Program-made: the position numbers and the translations under genes
Assembly (NCBI GenBank): GCA_963555705.1
Contig: OY743180.1
Coordinates: 30,350,129-30,414,128 of the forward strand
From: Ligustrum vulgare
Lineage: Eukaryota; Streptophyta; Magnoliopsida; Lamiales; Oleaceae
Length of the DNA: 64,000 nucleotides
Direction of reading: 5' to 3'
The notes under the pieces: generated by a model
Told to the model about the DNA's origin: nothing
What the model saw: the letters and a program-made list of their open reading frames with translations, nothing else
Database searches by the model: none
In this document: positions 21,999 to 33,989 of the stretch, piece by piece
Position numbering within the stretch: the stretch's first letter is position 1
How the letters are laid out: each line of letters opens with the position of its first letter

Positions 21999-24077
21999 GA
22001 AAGTTTGCAAAAAGTCAAGCTTTAGACTATAAACGGAGCGCTTATTGGGAGGCAACCCAATTTTCTTTCCTTTTCATTTATTTTAATTTATTTAAAGCTT
22101 TGCATTTAAATTTTTAGGTAGTATTTGCATTTTTTTTCTCTTTATTGGAGTTTTTGAAATAAGCATCCCTAGCACCGACCTCTTTGATTTGATTTTTAAG
22201 TGCATTTTTAGTTCTAATTCATACATTATCCATGAGTTTACAATTTTGCATCACATTGTGTCAAAGTCATTACTCTTATCATATAAAAAAAAAAAAAAAT
22301 CATATGCATGATTTTGCACACTTTGACCGTGTTTGAAAATTCAAATTTTTTCTATGTTTAAAGTTGGGATTGTTGGTGTTGATCTATTTCAGTTTATTAA
22401 TGGTGTGTATGATTCTAATGTTATTTATTTTTTACTTGCGAGGAACACACCACTTGTAACACTTTCAACCAAGCATGGAAATACAAGAAACATGTCGAAA
22501 TCATCCAAGCGAGATCAAAGAAAAGCTTCAAGTTATCACATTGCTCCTCTAAACCTGGGAAGTACCTAACTCCTCTTTTATGTATTGTTATCAATTGATA
22601 TATCTTTTATTTTACATTGAGGACAATGTAACTTTCTAGTTTGGGGGGGTGATATCTTATTTCTTCATTTTTCTTCATTCGATACCTTGGTTTTTGGGAT
22701 TCACAAAAAAAAAAAAAAAAAAAAAAAAAGTGAAAATTTTGAAAATTTTTGTTGATTTATTTATTACTTATGACATGATTTGAATTGACTTTTGTGCTTT
22801 AGTTAGAAAATTTGGGCAACGTGTGAACTAAAATTTTTCTTGACATTCATCCATGTAAGACATTAATCAAACTTGAGCACATAGCTACTTTCGAATAATA
22901 ACTTGTGTAGGGAGATGCTTGATACTTGTGGGATAAACTTGTGCACTTTGAACATAGAATTGACTTAAAAATTCCAAACCTTAAGAAATTAGATCCCGAC
23001 CTGAAATGTAGAACCAAACTGCTCAAGTACAAGTACAAGTAGGCATTGACAGATTGAGGGTTTGAAATTTTTAATGATCCATCTTTAGTGGAAGGGATTT
23101 TAATCAACAGGTATAAACCATGACCAGCATAAAAACAGAAAAATGTTGAAGGTCTTATTCTGCTCTTCAAATGCCTTTTTGACTCGAGTAAGTAAGTCCG
23201 AGGGGTCTTTCAAACCTGGTGCCCTAAAGTCGTCTGGCTTGGGAGTCATCGACCTAAAGCTCGCTACAGGGGTCAAATAGAAAGCAAGTACGGAGAGTGG
23301 ACTTACACATAAGACACTAAAACGTCTTTAACTTTTCTGTTTAAGCCTTTATGACTCGGGTAATTAAGTCTGAGGGGTTCTCTGAACCTGGTACCCTAAG
23401 CTCAACTGAGTTGGGAGCTGCCGACCTAAAGCTCGCTACAGGGGTCATATAGAAAGCCAGTATGAAAGGTTCTGCACAAAGATGGTAAAAGACAAGGATA
23501 TTAAAAGAAAAAGTCGTCCATATAAAAAAAAATGATATATAAATGGTATAAGCTTTGTTGATTAGAATTCCTAATACTGGAGTGTGGGATTGGAGATGAA
23601 TTATTCTTGGTCTGTCGTGCATACTTGTCAAATCCTAACTGCCTTGTGTGGAAAAATGCAATTTATACATATTTAGAAACCACATCAATAGGAAAGACCT
23701 CGGGATATGAGAGAAAAGTATTAAGGTGGTGATCATCCATGAGAGTGTAAGGAAAATGAAAAGAAAATCATTGTTGACCACATGGTATTCGGGCTTATTT
23801 CTGCATGACTAGTCACACAGTGTCAAGTATATTTTTACATGAGTTTGCATTCGATTTTTGGCTATTCACACACACACGATGAAGTTGAGCATTGGATGAA
23901 TGAAAATAATTTTTGTTGTTCATTTTTCTTTTCTAAAGTGCATCGTCATTTTGGATTATTGAAGTGTATGGTAAATAAATTGACAAAAACAAAAACAATT
24001 TCTGCTTGCATTTTTATTTTTATAGTTTAGTTTTATTTTTGTTCGAGGACGAACAAATATTCTAGTTTGGGGAGGTT
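21999..24077 (+). other. Non-coding 3' internal region of Athila-like element, with two purine tracts
   Basis: No coding frame of note is present. GGAGCGCTTATTGGGAGGCA (22036-22055), a motif I associate with Athila-type elements, follows the gag stop. A TTCTAGTTTGGGGGGGTG purine tract near 22635 resembles the true one, TTCTAGTTTGGGGAGG, just before the right LTR (24059-24077); both are preceded by a GAGGAC block. Poly(A) runs occur near 22284 and 22705. Confidence 0.75.
23181..23463 (+). repeat. Pair of about 110-bp direct repeats in the non-coding internal region
   Basis: The segments 23181-23291 and 23353-23463 both begin GACTCG(A/G)GTAA and both contain GACCTAAAGCTCGCTACAGG followed by GGTCA and TAGAAAGC. 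They are diverged copies about 170 bp apart, inside a region with no coding capacity. Conserved blocks there may be RNA signals (packaging, dimerisation), but that is a guess. Confidence 0.8.
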
Positions 24078-24417
24078 TGATAAGTGTATTTTATACACTT
24101 ATTTATCAGTCGAAATTAGGATATTATTTTGTTTTTCTCGAATAAATTCTACTTAGTTTGTGTTTATTTGTCATTATTTCAGGTTTTATCCCAAGAGTCG
24201 AGAAGATGAACGAATTGAAGGAAATTCATGACAATTGGACGAATATTGAGATAAAACGAAGAAAAATGACTAAAGTGTACACTCCCAAAAGTTGAAGACC
24301 GAATGTGCAATTAACTCAAGGACCAACTTATTCTATTGGAAGAATTGTGACCCTAAAACATAAAAATTAAAGTAAGAAATAATTGGGCTTTTGTTTTAGG
24401 GCTCAATAGTGTGTATA

Positions 24418-24490
<73 letters not shown>

Positions 24491-26476
24491 GGTGGAAAAA
24501 GGAGAGCCGTGAAAGAGAGCCGTGAGGAGCTGAGAGAAATTGGAAGGGGCGGAGAGAGATACATATACATGGCTGGTTTATCAAAAAAAATAAAAATAAA
24601 GGAGGAATTGGAGATTCTTGCGGCCGATTGTGGGAGTTTTCTTGGATTATATATATACACACAAGAGTGGCTGGTGCAGCTTTGGGGAGCAGCTGTGGGG
24701 GATTATTCTTAGGTTTAAAGGGACACCTTCGGCTACATATTTTCAAGGAGGCAGATTATTATTCTTGGAATTAAAGTGTGCAGCCAAGAAGAAAAAGAGT
24801 GGATTTTGGAGAATTATTCAAGGAAAAGAATTTTGGTTGGCAGATTAATCAACATTAGTGGATACAAAAGAGGTTGTCTGCTGGAGGAATTAATTGACTT
24901 GTGTTGCTGTGGATGAAATAAAAGTGCTCGGCTGACAGACATTAAGCAAGGAGATGATGTCAATTTTTCAACAATTCAAACTCCGGGTTTTGTTCGCATT
25001 ATTTATTACTTTTTATTTCAAGAACATGCGTAGCTAAATTTTATAATCGGGATTGACGATGTAGATTTAATGTTTTTAGTTTGATTTTGATTCTCAAGTT
25101 GGTGCTTTATTTTAATGTATTGATTTTATTATTGCGTTTAATGTTTGAGTTGCTTGATCACCAATTCATGAATTAATGGTTGTGAAAGAGAGCCGTGAGG
25201 AGCTGAGAGAAATTGGAAGGGGCGGAGAGAGATACATATACACGGCTGGTTTATCAAAAAAAATAAAAATAAAGGAGGAATTGGAGATTCTTGCGGCCGA
25301 TTGTGGGAGTTTTCTTGGATTATATATATACACACAAGAGTGGCTGGTGCAGCTTTGGGGAGCAGCTGTGGGGGATTATTCTTAGGTTTAAAGGGACACC
25401 TTCGGCTACATATTTTCAAGGAGGCAGATTATTATTCTTGGAATTAAAGTGTGCAGCCAAGAAGAAAAAGAGTGGATTTTGGAGAATTGTTCAAGGAAAA
25501 GAATTTTGGTTGGCAGATTAATCAACATTAGTGGATACAAAAGAGGTTGTCTGCTGGAGGAATTAATTGACTTGTCCTGCTGTGGATGAAATAAAAGTGC
25601 TCGGCTGACAGACATTAAGCAAGGAGATGATGTCAATTTTTCAACAATTCAAACTCCGGGTTTTGTTCGCATTATTTATTACTTTTTATTTCAAGAACAT
25701 GCGTAGCTAAATTTTATAATCGGGATTGACGATGTAGATTTAATGTTTTTAGTTTGATTTTGATTCTCAAGTTGGTGCTTTATTTTAATGTATTGATTTT
25801 ATTATTGCGTTTAATGCTTGAGTTGCTTGATCACCAATTCATGAATTAATGGTTGTTTTCATAATCCGAGAGGTGAGTTAACAATTAGATCATGTAATAA
25901 AATCCGGCAATTTCAGCAAAAAGATAGAGATATGAATTTGTGGTTGCATGTGGTCGATTATGAATTCTTAGGAAATCTAATGCATTTAGCTAAGGAGAAC
26001 TCTGACCCGCTGTAGAGATACATGGTTGACTTAGTTAAATAGGTCTAATTTGAACTCGAGAGAGGTAAATTAGATATATGCGTGAATTCGATCAAATACA
26101 ATTTTAGAAAACAACTTGAGATGAGAAATTAAGCTAGAACGTTATTTCGAAATCGTTAGTCCCGATATTCATTTAATTGTTTAAAATCCACCACGTTTGT
26201 TTCTTGCTTTCGTTAATTGTTTTTAGTTTAATTTGTTATTGTTTATTTTAATTGATTTGTTTATTTCAGTTATTTCCAATTATTTGTCGTTTTCGTTTTT
26301 TATTATTTTACAATTTATTTTCTTAGTTAGTTTTGGTTTTTATCTAGAAATTCTATATTCGAAGTAAATTTATAGCGAATTAAATAGTCCTCGTGGGATC
26401 GACAACTCGGACTCAAAAGTCCACTTTTATTACTTGTAGCGATATCGTACACTTGCGATATTATTTTAACACAACA
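24078..26476 (+). repeat. Right (3') LTR of Athila-like element, 2399 bp, with internal duplication
   Basis: It matches the left LTR along its length but is 713 bp longer. A 673-bp tandem duplication (24509-25854) accounts for most of this, and an AT microsatellite (24421-24487) expanded from about 20 bases accounts for the rest. Only scattered single-base differences were seen elsewhere. Confidence 0.93.
24509..25854. repeat. 673-bp tandem duplication inside the right LTR
   Basis: The segment starting GTGAAAGAGAGCCGTGAGG at 24509 starts again at 25182, and GGTTGT marks both the junction and the right end, which suggests unequal exchange or slippage at a short match. The two units differ at only a few positions. 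The left LTR has a single copy. Confidence 0.93.
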
Positions 26477-28079
26477 TTACACATTCATAACATTAAATTC
26501 ATCAATGTCAAGAGGAGATTTCAAATCGATTTGAAAAGAAGATCAACCTACCAAGAAATTCAAGGCCAATTGCATCAAGATTTTAAAGATTTAAAGCTTT
26601 GAATTGAATATTTATACTTCTTGGATTTTTTCATGTTCCGGGAGATACATTTTTATATCTCTTTGTTGTAATTTCATAGAAATCATGCTAGGCTAAGTTC
26701 AAAATTGTACAAAATGAAGATGAAATCTTTAATTGTATTTATTCATTTATTTATTTTAATTCAAAGACTAGTAGTTTCGTATATTCTTGAGTTTTTCTAT
26801 TACTCTTGCATGCTTAGTTGCATTATTTAATTGATTGAGCAGCAAATACGTAATTAGTTACTTCTGGAATACTGAAAGGTTCACAATAAGTTGGAATTCT
26901 GCAAGATCATAATACAGAAAATAGATGTTTGGAATAACATGTATGAAATATATGCAATCATCTTAATAATCTTGTGCTTCATGCATTACTTTAATCACAT
27001 TCATAATTGTGAAATTGAATGTGTTACTTCGCATATGAATTCTATCTAGGAATATGATCAGATCGTGCTTAGAACATATTTAACTAGGCTTGAGAGAGAT
27101 AATTAAATATAACCCCTGTTTGATAGAGATTAAAATCAATTTCTCATTAGATTTTGATAAAAGTTAATACGATGTGTGATTGAAAAGTTGTAAGTCCCAT
27201 GAAAAATGAGTTTGATATTGATTATTGACTTTAACTTAGATTAAAATCTAGATTTTAATTAAATTATCGATTATCAATACTACATAAATAAAAATAATTA
27301 ACTACATAAATAAAGAGTTGATAATAGGTTCATAAAAGGTGTATTCAAATTCAATACAATCATCTCATATTTACATACAACCTCATTAGTTAATTAGTAA
27401 ATTAATTTAGATATAAATAAAACATTTTTATTTTGAGTTACAAACATCCGAATTTGATTGCATGCAAACTAGCACAATTCAAATTAGGGCTCTATTTGGT
27501 AAACATCGTAGCATTTATAAATTGATTTTTTTATATTTTTTGATATAAAATATATGATTAAAAAGTGAAGAGAGAAAATGTTTGTGTTTAAAAGGCTGTT
27601 TGTAAAATTGTGTTGTTTATAATTGATTTATAAATTGTAATGATTGCACTAAAGAACAAAAACTTAATCCATGTGGGACATACTCTATCTCATCATATTT
27701 ATTACTAGTCAACGATTTCTTATGCTTGTAAAATTTATTCGAACATTTGATAAACCAACTTGAACTCAGCATGTTTTTCCTACTCTAATAGCACGCTAAG
27801 ATATCACTGAAAATATATATTTGTTTAATTAGAAATCTTAGAACTTTGAAGGGAAAAAGACAATTCGGTGGGAGAAAGGGTGTCGATGGATGCTATTCAA
27901 CAGGTGATTGTTAGATGTTGGCACGTATTTAATGGTTCAGTCAGCATATCAAGAGAACATCTATTGGAATATGGACGATTGGAAATAAAGAACTAACTTC
28001 AATATTACATTCAAGACAAGATACTTAAGACATTTGAAAGTATTCTAGCAACTTGGAGAGAAATACGATGGTCAATTAT
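26477..28079 (+). other. Old LTR-like repeat remnants, no gene
   Basis: 26480-27300 has the same order of phrases as the neighbouring Athila-like LTR (a late GGCTAAGTTCAAAATTG, an AATTAGTTACTT block, CTTGAGAGAGATAATTAAATAT, AAGTCCCATGAAAAATGAG), but strongly diverged, so it may be an ancient relative; this is weak. Around 27487 (GGGCTCTATTTGGTAAACA) a MITE-like sequence begins. I see no coding region. Confidence 0.4.
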
Positions 28080-28228
28080 GCCCCTGTTTGGTATCACTAA
28101 AAATTTTGATTTTAATCAAATTCAAAGTCAACATTTAATCTTACCCACAACTTTTCAACCACACACATCTCATCAACTTTTATCAAAATCTACTGAAAAT
28201 CTGATTTTTATCAATACCAAACAAGGGC
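28080..28228. mobile_element. MITE, 149 bp, terminal inverted repeats GCCCCTGTTTGGTAT, target duplication TAT
   Basis: The left end GCCCCTGTTTGGTAT matches the complement of the right end ATACCAAACAAGGGC with one mismatch. TAT flanks both sides (28077-28079, 28229-28231). Size, ends and 3-bp duplication suggest a Tourist/PIF-Harbinger type, although hAT-like MITEs can have similar ends. Confidence 0.75.
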
Positions 28229-28267
28229 TATATGTCACAGTCAAAAGTTTGCTTTCTTTCTTTTTGT

Positions 28268-28270
<3 letters not shown>

Positions 28271-28313
<43 letters not shown>
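28271..28313. repeat. (TA)n microsatellite
   Basis: About 21 uninterrupted TA units. Confidence 0.97.
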
Positions 28314-28315
<2 letters not shown>

Positions 28316-28399
28316 TCAATTATGCTATTCATACAGATAATTATATAGATAGGTGTACAGATAGCCAAATAAGGACAAAATAGTATATAGTATTCAGAC

Positions 28400-29740
28400 A
28401 ATTTTACCCTTGTTATCAACTTTGCAAGGTTCGTCCTCTGTTTGATCTATTTCTTATATTTTCGTCTTGGGATTCTAATGATTCTATCTTTCTCCAAAGA
28501 CTTCTTATATCTTCTGGATTTATATTATTATTGTTCATCAATTGCATAATTTCAATTTTTCTTTCATTTGGTCATTTTCTAATAATTTCAATTTCTCTTT
28601 CCATTGTAATTCAGGCATTATGACAAACTGGTTTTATCTTGTATTGTCTTGAATCTTATTATACAAATCTACTTTACAACCTACTATATTAGAACAATTT
28701 ATCATAAATTGATCATAATTTTCTAAGAGTATATAATATTTTTCAAATTATTAACCCATGTTTTTTAAACGAGATACGATTTCATTTATTTTTTCCAATA
28801 TTTTTCTTAAAAGATTATTCAATCATTCAATAGTATATCCTAGCATTTTAAAGTAAAACTGCAAATTTGCAAATTTAAAGATAATAACCAGATATAAATT
28901 TATAATTTAAAAAGTTTAAAGTAATTTTTCAAATTCAATTAATGTCTAAGAATTGATAATATCTATATCAGTCATGATATCTATACTTGGTTCAAATGGT
29001 ACATTATATTTTGAAATGTATTTCTTCCTTTTTTTCTAATTTATCAATTATATCTTGAATATATTGTATTACTATAGATCTTACGGTTCCTCTAGCAAAG
29101 TTTTCTATCAAATTTTCTTTAAAACTTTTAAATATTTCTTTTGATACATAAAGTTGTTCTTGATATCATATCTTATCCATTTCATTTTCATTTTCATTTT
29201 CATTTTCAATACCTCCTTTATTTTTTATGTTCTTTTTAACTTTGTATGATCCTCTCTTAGATTTGAGTTTTTTTCATAATATAGTTCCTTTCATTCATGA
29301 TTATCTCAAATTGTTAAAAATTAGTAAAGAAATATTCATCTCTTCCATCACTATCATAATCTAATATGGGATCATAATCATTATCACAATTGAATACATA
29401 TTCTAAATACAATTTATTATTTATTTCAGTATCATCACAATCAAGCTTGAAGTAAATAATTGATTTTGTAATTTCTAATCCAAGTAATCCCTTTAATTTA
29501 GGAAAAATAACTAGTAAACATGGCATATAAACATGATATAACTTTTTTTATTTCATTGTTAGGTCTAGTAAATTGTTTATACATAAATAATGGTTCAATT
29601 ATTCTGTGATATTCATATTTATAAGGACTGTTTTGATAATTAAACTTAATAATCCTAAAATCTTCCATGATATCATATTGTTTCAAAAAGTTCTTCTTCC
29701 TCCTAATTCTATAAAGATGGATATATTAAGAATACTAACC
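28400..29740 (-). other. Decayed coding-like sequence beyond the pararetroviral promoter, not identified
   Basis: Two minus-strand frames remain open here (29498-29686, 29314-29526). The second contains an acidic stretch (YDPILDYDSDGRDEY). Further down, interrupted frames give a coiled-coil-like MPELQWKEKLKLLENDQ. Codon pattern and composition resemble the rest of the pararetrovirus. It does not look like the region after the primer site at 44.7 kb, so it may come from another part of a viral genome or from a related copy. No function can be given. Confidence 0.4.
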
Positions 29741-30014
29741 TCTTTTCATGTTCTTTGTACCTTTGTATTTTCTTTCTGATACTAGTGACCTTCAGGCTCA
29801 CAGGATTCTGCTATCATACCCTTCAACGGCCTCTTGCCTTTATGAGTTATTAGCCACACCTGACTCCATGCCTTCACTGTATATAACACTTTGATGGAAA
29901 ATATTTCTGGACAGAGTGTAAAAAGTTTTCTTAATAATATATCTTCTTATATGAAATAGGATTCAGAAGACAGAAATTTAGAAACTCATCATATTCTGGT
30001 AAATCGATTGAGAT

Positions 30015-30148
30015 TTTATTAATAATATAAAGATTAATACAATATTGGTAAAAGGATTTTTCAAGGACAGAAGATTTCTTTGGCTTTCTCATAGGTTGGG
30101 TGCTCCAGTCATCTCTACCTTTTCCTAGCTCGGAGATATCTATTTATA
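30015..30148 (-). promoter_or_regulatory. Candidate pararetroviral promoter (TATA box) and poly(A) signal
   Basis: On the minus strand TATAAATA (30141-30148) is followed 121 bp downstream by AATAAA (30015-30020). Caulimovirids place their poly(A) signal shortly after the transcription start, so that the transcript is terminally redundant; the position after the last viral frame fits. Activity is not shown. Confidence 0.5.
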
Positions 30149-30479
30149 ATACTACATAGGATACAATTTCGTCACTGCTTACATTATAGACTTAATAATT
30201 AGACTCAATAGTTTACATTTTATGTTACATCATACGGACACCTGTCCCTCCATTATTTCAATCTTCACATGGTCCTAATATGATGTTGTCTTAGCATGAT
30301 TCAAAAAGCAGATTCCATTTTATCATTTCCATCTCTACCTGCGTCTCTTTTCCAAAAGCAGATTCCCTTTGTCCATCATTTTTGTTGGCATACAGGGCAA
30401 TTCCTGGCAATGCACACTTCTTGTAAAGTTGTAATACTTTCATTGATCTGATGTCTATCAAACTTATTGATATTCTTTT

Positions 30480-31465
30480 AAAATGGTGAATTTTTCCTTT
30501 CGTCCATTAGTGCAAGGGTCTATTCTTCATATTGACATAAACATCTGAATTTTTTCTCATACAATTTTTTTGCAATATTATAAAGGACTTTTATTCCTAA
30601 CGCCCTAGGGATCGGAACCGTGATCTTGTAATGTTTGGTAAAGGCTTGGTATTTTTCCCAACTTCAATTTGGAAATTTCTTAAAACATATCCAATTGTGA
30701 TAATGTGTTCAGCAGGGTTAGTATATCCTTCCATCAACTTCTAGACTAATCGAACAAAATTTTAAGTAGATTGATCTTCCTTTGGAAAATTTTGAAATTT
30801 CTCCCTTTAATAAATCGCCAGATTTTTCGATTTCTTTTAAATCTTTTCCAGGATAGATCAGTTCTAGAAATCCATAATCCACGGCCATTTTTATCATGCT
30901 GGGATCACATCTCTTGGTAACAATCAATCGTGGGTAAACATGGTCTCCAGATGCAATGAAGTAACAGTCGCAATCCTGAAGTTCATATATAATTTGGCAA
31001 ATTTATTTATATTCGTCTTCTCTTGATAAAAAAAAAGGGGAATAATCTTCCTCTTGAGTTTGGATTTTAATCACTTTGGTATGTTCATCTTTGGCACTTA
31101 TTGTCAATTTCTTGGACTGGTTTCATTTATGACCACCTTCTTTGGGCTCAAACTTGGTAATCTCTTTTTGTTTTTGGTCCACCACCGCTTCCACAGGATG
31201 TGCCTGTTTGTATTGTACCTATTGGTATATTTGGTAAAACCTGTTTGGTATTTAATGACTCGAATAGTGATTCAATTTCAGTAACTCTGTCGCTCAATTG
31301 TTTGGTATATTTGGTATAAGAGACAAAAAGTTTCATCAACAATTTAACATTTTGTTGGAGGTATTCTGGCATTTGTTCAATTCCATCTTTTATATCATTA
31401 GCTTCCTCTATGAGGAAGTTCATTCGCACTCTGGCATCTATCAATGAATCTTTGATATCATCCAT
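30480..31465 (-). pseudogene. Pararetroviral 3' frame with coiled-coil N-terminus, transactivator position
   Basis: It starts MDDIKDSLIDARVRMNFLIEE at 31465 (quoted to 20 residues or nearly) and continues helical and charged to about 31148, then, after breaks, ASGDHVYPRLIVTKRCDPSM, DYGFLELIYPGKDLKEIEKS and VPIPRALGIKVLYNIAKKL down to about 30480. It sits after RNase H and before the promoter, where many caulimovirids encode the inclusion-body/transactivator protein, but I see no diagnostic motif of that family. Stops interrupt it. Confidence 0.45.
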
Positions 31466-31499
31466 CTTGCAAATTCTATATTCTTGCTTAGAAAATCAG

Positions 31500-33319
31500 C
31501 AAGATAATTATTAATTCATTTAATATGAATTATATCAAAATTGTGAAATGCTAAATAAGCCGCCATCTATGAAGCCTTCTATATTGAGGTTCTGGTGGTA
31601 ATTTATTTTTGACTAATGCTGCAACTTGAGAATTGTCAATTTCTACAAAGAATTTTTTAGATAATAAAAACAATGAGAACTTTTCTATTCCTCTAATAAT
31701 TTCTAATAATTCTTTTTCATGGGTAGTATAATTTATTTCTACTTGGTTAAAGGTTCCACTAGAGTATCTGTAAATTTCATTAAGATTTGTTTTTAATATT
31801 CCTGCTTAATATTTATCCGAGACATCAGTATTAGCTATTAGATTATCTTTTTTATCTGGTAATCTTAATTTTGGTAATTTTTTACATTCTTCTTTAAGTG
31901 ATTTAACAATTTCTATGTTCAACACTCCATCGTTTTGTATTTGTTTTTCTGAGTAAAATCTGGATTTAATGTATCTTTTTCAAAAGATTTTCAATAAATC
32001 ATTCTGCATAATTTAAGCATCTTAAGAATTTTTGTATTTGTTATTTTGATTCTAATTTATCTAAAAAAAATTCTATCTTTTTAGATATATGAGTTTGTAA
32101 TTTTATTTCTTTTCTATCTATTGATAATCCAAGAAAATCAATTTCTTGTTTTTCTATTATTGCTTTCTTTTTTGAAAGAACAATTCCTTATTTTTTACAT
32201 TCATTTATAAATTTCATTAAATGATTTCTATGTTCTTCTTTATTATGAGAGCATATTAATATATCATCAACATAAACAATTAAAAATTCATTAAACTTTC
32301 TAAATATATTATCCATTTTTCATTTATATATTTTTGGTGCATTTTTTAAACCAAATGGCATAACCATCCATTCATACTTACCTTAAGGTGTTCTAAATAT
32401 TGTATATTGAATGCTATCTTCTTCCATTTGACTTGCCAAAAACCTGATTTGCAATCAAATTTGGAATAATATTGTTTTCATTTTTCAAGGTTTATTAACA
32501 CTTCTTTATTAGGTAAAAAGTATCCATCAAATTTAGTATATTTGTTTAGTTCTTTATAATTTATAACCATTCTAGCTTTTCCTCTTATTTGTTCAGAATG
32601 TTTCATTACCATACTGGCTGGACTACTATGACGTCCATTACTAGGTCTAACAAGTTTTTGATCAAGTAATTCTCTGATTTGGGTTTTAAATTCTTGTGTA
32701 TCTTGTATGGTATACATCATTGGTCTAACTCTTATAATAACATTTTCTGTTAATTCTATTTTAGCTCTAGGATGATATGGTTTCCAAAATGATAACGGAT
32801 TTTCTCCATAAACTTTTTCTAATTGTTCTATGATTTTTTCTATACTCATTTCTATTTCTGTTTTTATAACTTTTTTATATCTTATGTTTTTATGTTTTTA
32901 TTTCGTTCTATGTAATTGGTTTTTTCTCCCATTTATCACCACGCTGGGTTGACCGAACTCTATAAGATCTAAATTCTTTTGGTATTTTAATAAATGTGCA
33001 TATGGTGTTTAATCATTATCATATAATTATTTTGTTTATAATATTGAAATTGTTGGATAAATTCATTCCCTAATAATATATCAAATTCTAGTTTATCATA
33101 ACTATATATTTTATTCTTTACTACTTGCTTACTTCCAAGTATTATATCGACTTTATCAGCACTATTAATTATATGAAAACTTTCTCTTGTAACTCCTGTT
33201 ATTTTTATCTTATTATTGGTATTCCATGATTTGATTAAGAAACTTTTAAATATTGATACATCACTTCTTGTATCAATTAATGCATAGGTTGTTATATTTA
33301 TCTCAACATTAGTAACTTG
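31500..33319 (-). pseudogene. Pararetroviral protease (second half), reverse transcriptase and RNase H
   Basis: Minus strand, in order: the protease active site ALIDTRSD (near 33268-33288, Gly changed to Arg) with DILLGNEF further on; RT motifs in an open stretch at 32849-32478 (EFKTQIRELLDQKLVRPS, ARMVINYKELN); after breaks, the FDCKSGFWQV, MPFG-like and YVDD (32263-32274) motifs; then RNase H with NTDVSDKY, HEKELLEIIRGIEKF and VEIDNSQVAALV (about 31900-31600). Together these copied viral RNA into DNA. Several stops and frameshifts inactivate it. The protease is split at 33319/39509 by the copia insertion; removing it rejoins the frame smoothly. Confidence 0.85.
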
Positions 33320-33923
33320 TGTTATGATTTAAAACCTCAGAATCAACCACAAAGAAACAATAATAGCGATTTAACAAAAACCTCAAAATCTTATATTACG
33401 CAAATGAAATCGTAAAGTATGTAAAGAAAATTTACAAATCTATAAATAGATCTAAAGAAATCAGAATAAACTCAAACTCGTACAAACCACAAAGTATTAT
33501 AGATTCAACACTTTAATCAACCACTAAGAGTTCCCTCTGATTATACACGAAGAATCAGAGTCAGAAACATACGGAAATTGCGAGAGATAAGAGTTCTCTC
33601 TTCAGAACCACGAAGAAGACGAAAATGGAAGAGAGAAGACAGAGAGAGATCAGATGAGAGTATTCTGGAATAATGACCAATGAAGAGTCGTCTTCAGTCC
33701 TTATCAGATAGGTGGACGGCTTGGATGAGTTAGAAATGATCCAACGGTTGTAGTGAAGAGTCGATGATGAATTGGGCCAAAAAAGGATCCAAGAGTTGGG
33801 CCCCAGTACTTCAGTCCAGTTAGGCTTATTTTGGGCTTCAGTTCTTTATTTTCATTAATGGGCTGATCCTTTTAATTCAGCATCTTGGGCTAGAAATTGT
33901 GGGCTGATCCAAATGTCTTCACA
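33320..33923 (-). repeat. 3' LTR of nested copia element
   Basis: Read on the minus strand it runs TGTGAAGACATTTGG...AATCATAACA. It differs from its partner at many scattered sites. Confidence 0.88.
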
Positions 33924-33989
33924 TTCTCCACCTCAATTGGATCACTCTCAATTGGATCAACAATCCTGCAAAATATAAACAAAGCAGTA

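Larger units (their letters stand above)
17517..26476 (+). mobile_element. Complete non-autonomous Athila-like LTR retroelement (8960 bp): gag-protease only, target duplication TTACA
   Basis: LTRs starting TGATAAGTG and ending CACAACA bound the element, and TTACA flanks it at 17512-17516 and 26477-26481. An Asp-tRNA primer site follows the left LTR and a purine tract precedes the right LTR. One long gag-protease frame lies inside, followed by 2 kb of non-coding sequence. No reverse transcriptase, RNase H or integrase is present, so it must borrow these from another element. The LTRs are nearly identical apart from a duplication and a microsatellite expansion, so it is young. Athila/Tat affinity rests on the primer site, the gag-protease sequence and the long LTR. 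Confidence 0.93.

Noticed and set aside
28078..28383. Plus-strand frame of 101 codons across the MITE and TA tract
   Set aside because: It spans a transposon and a microsatellite; no coding signal.
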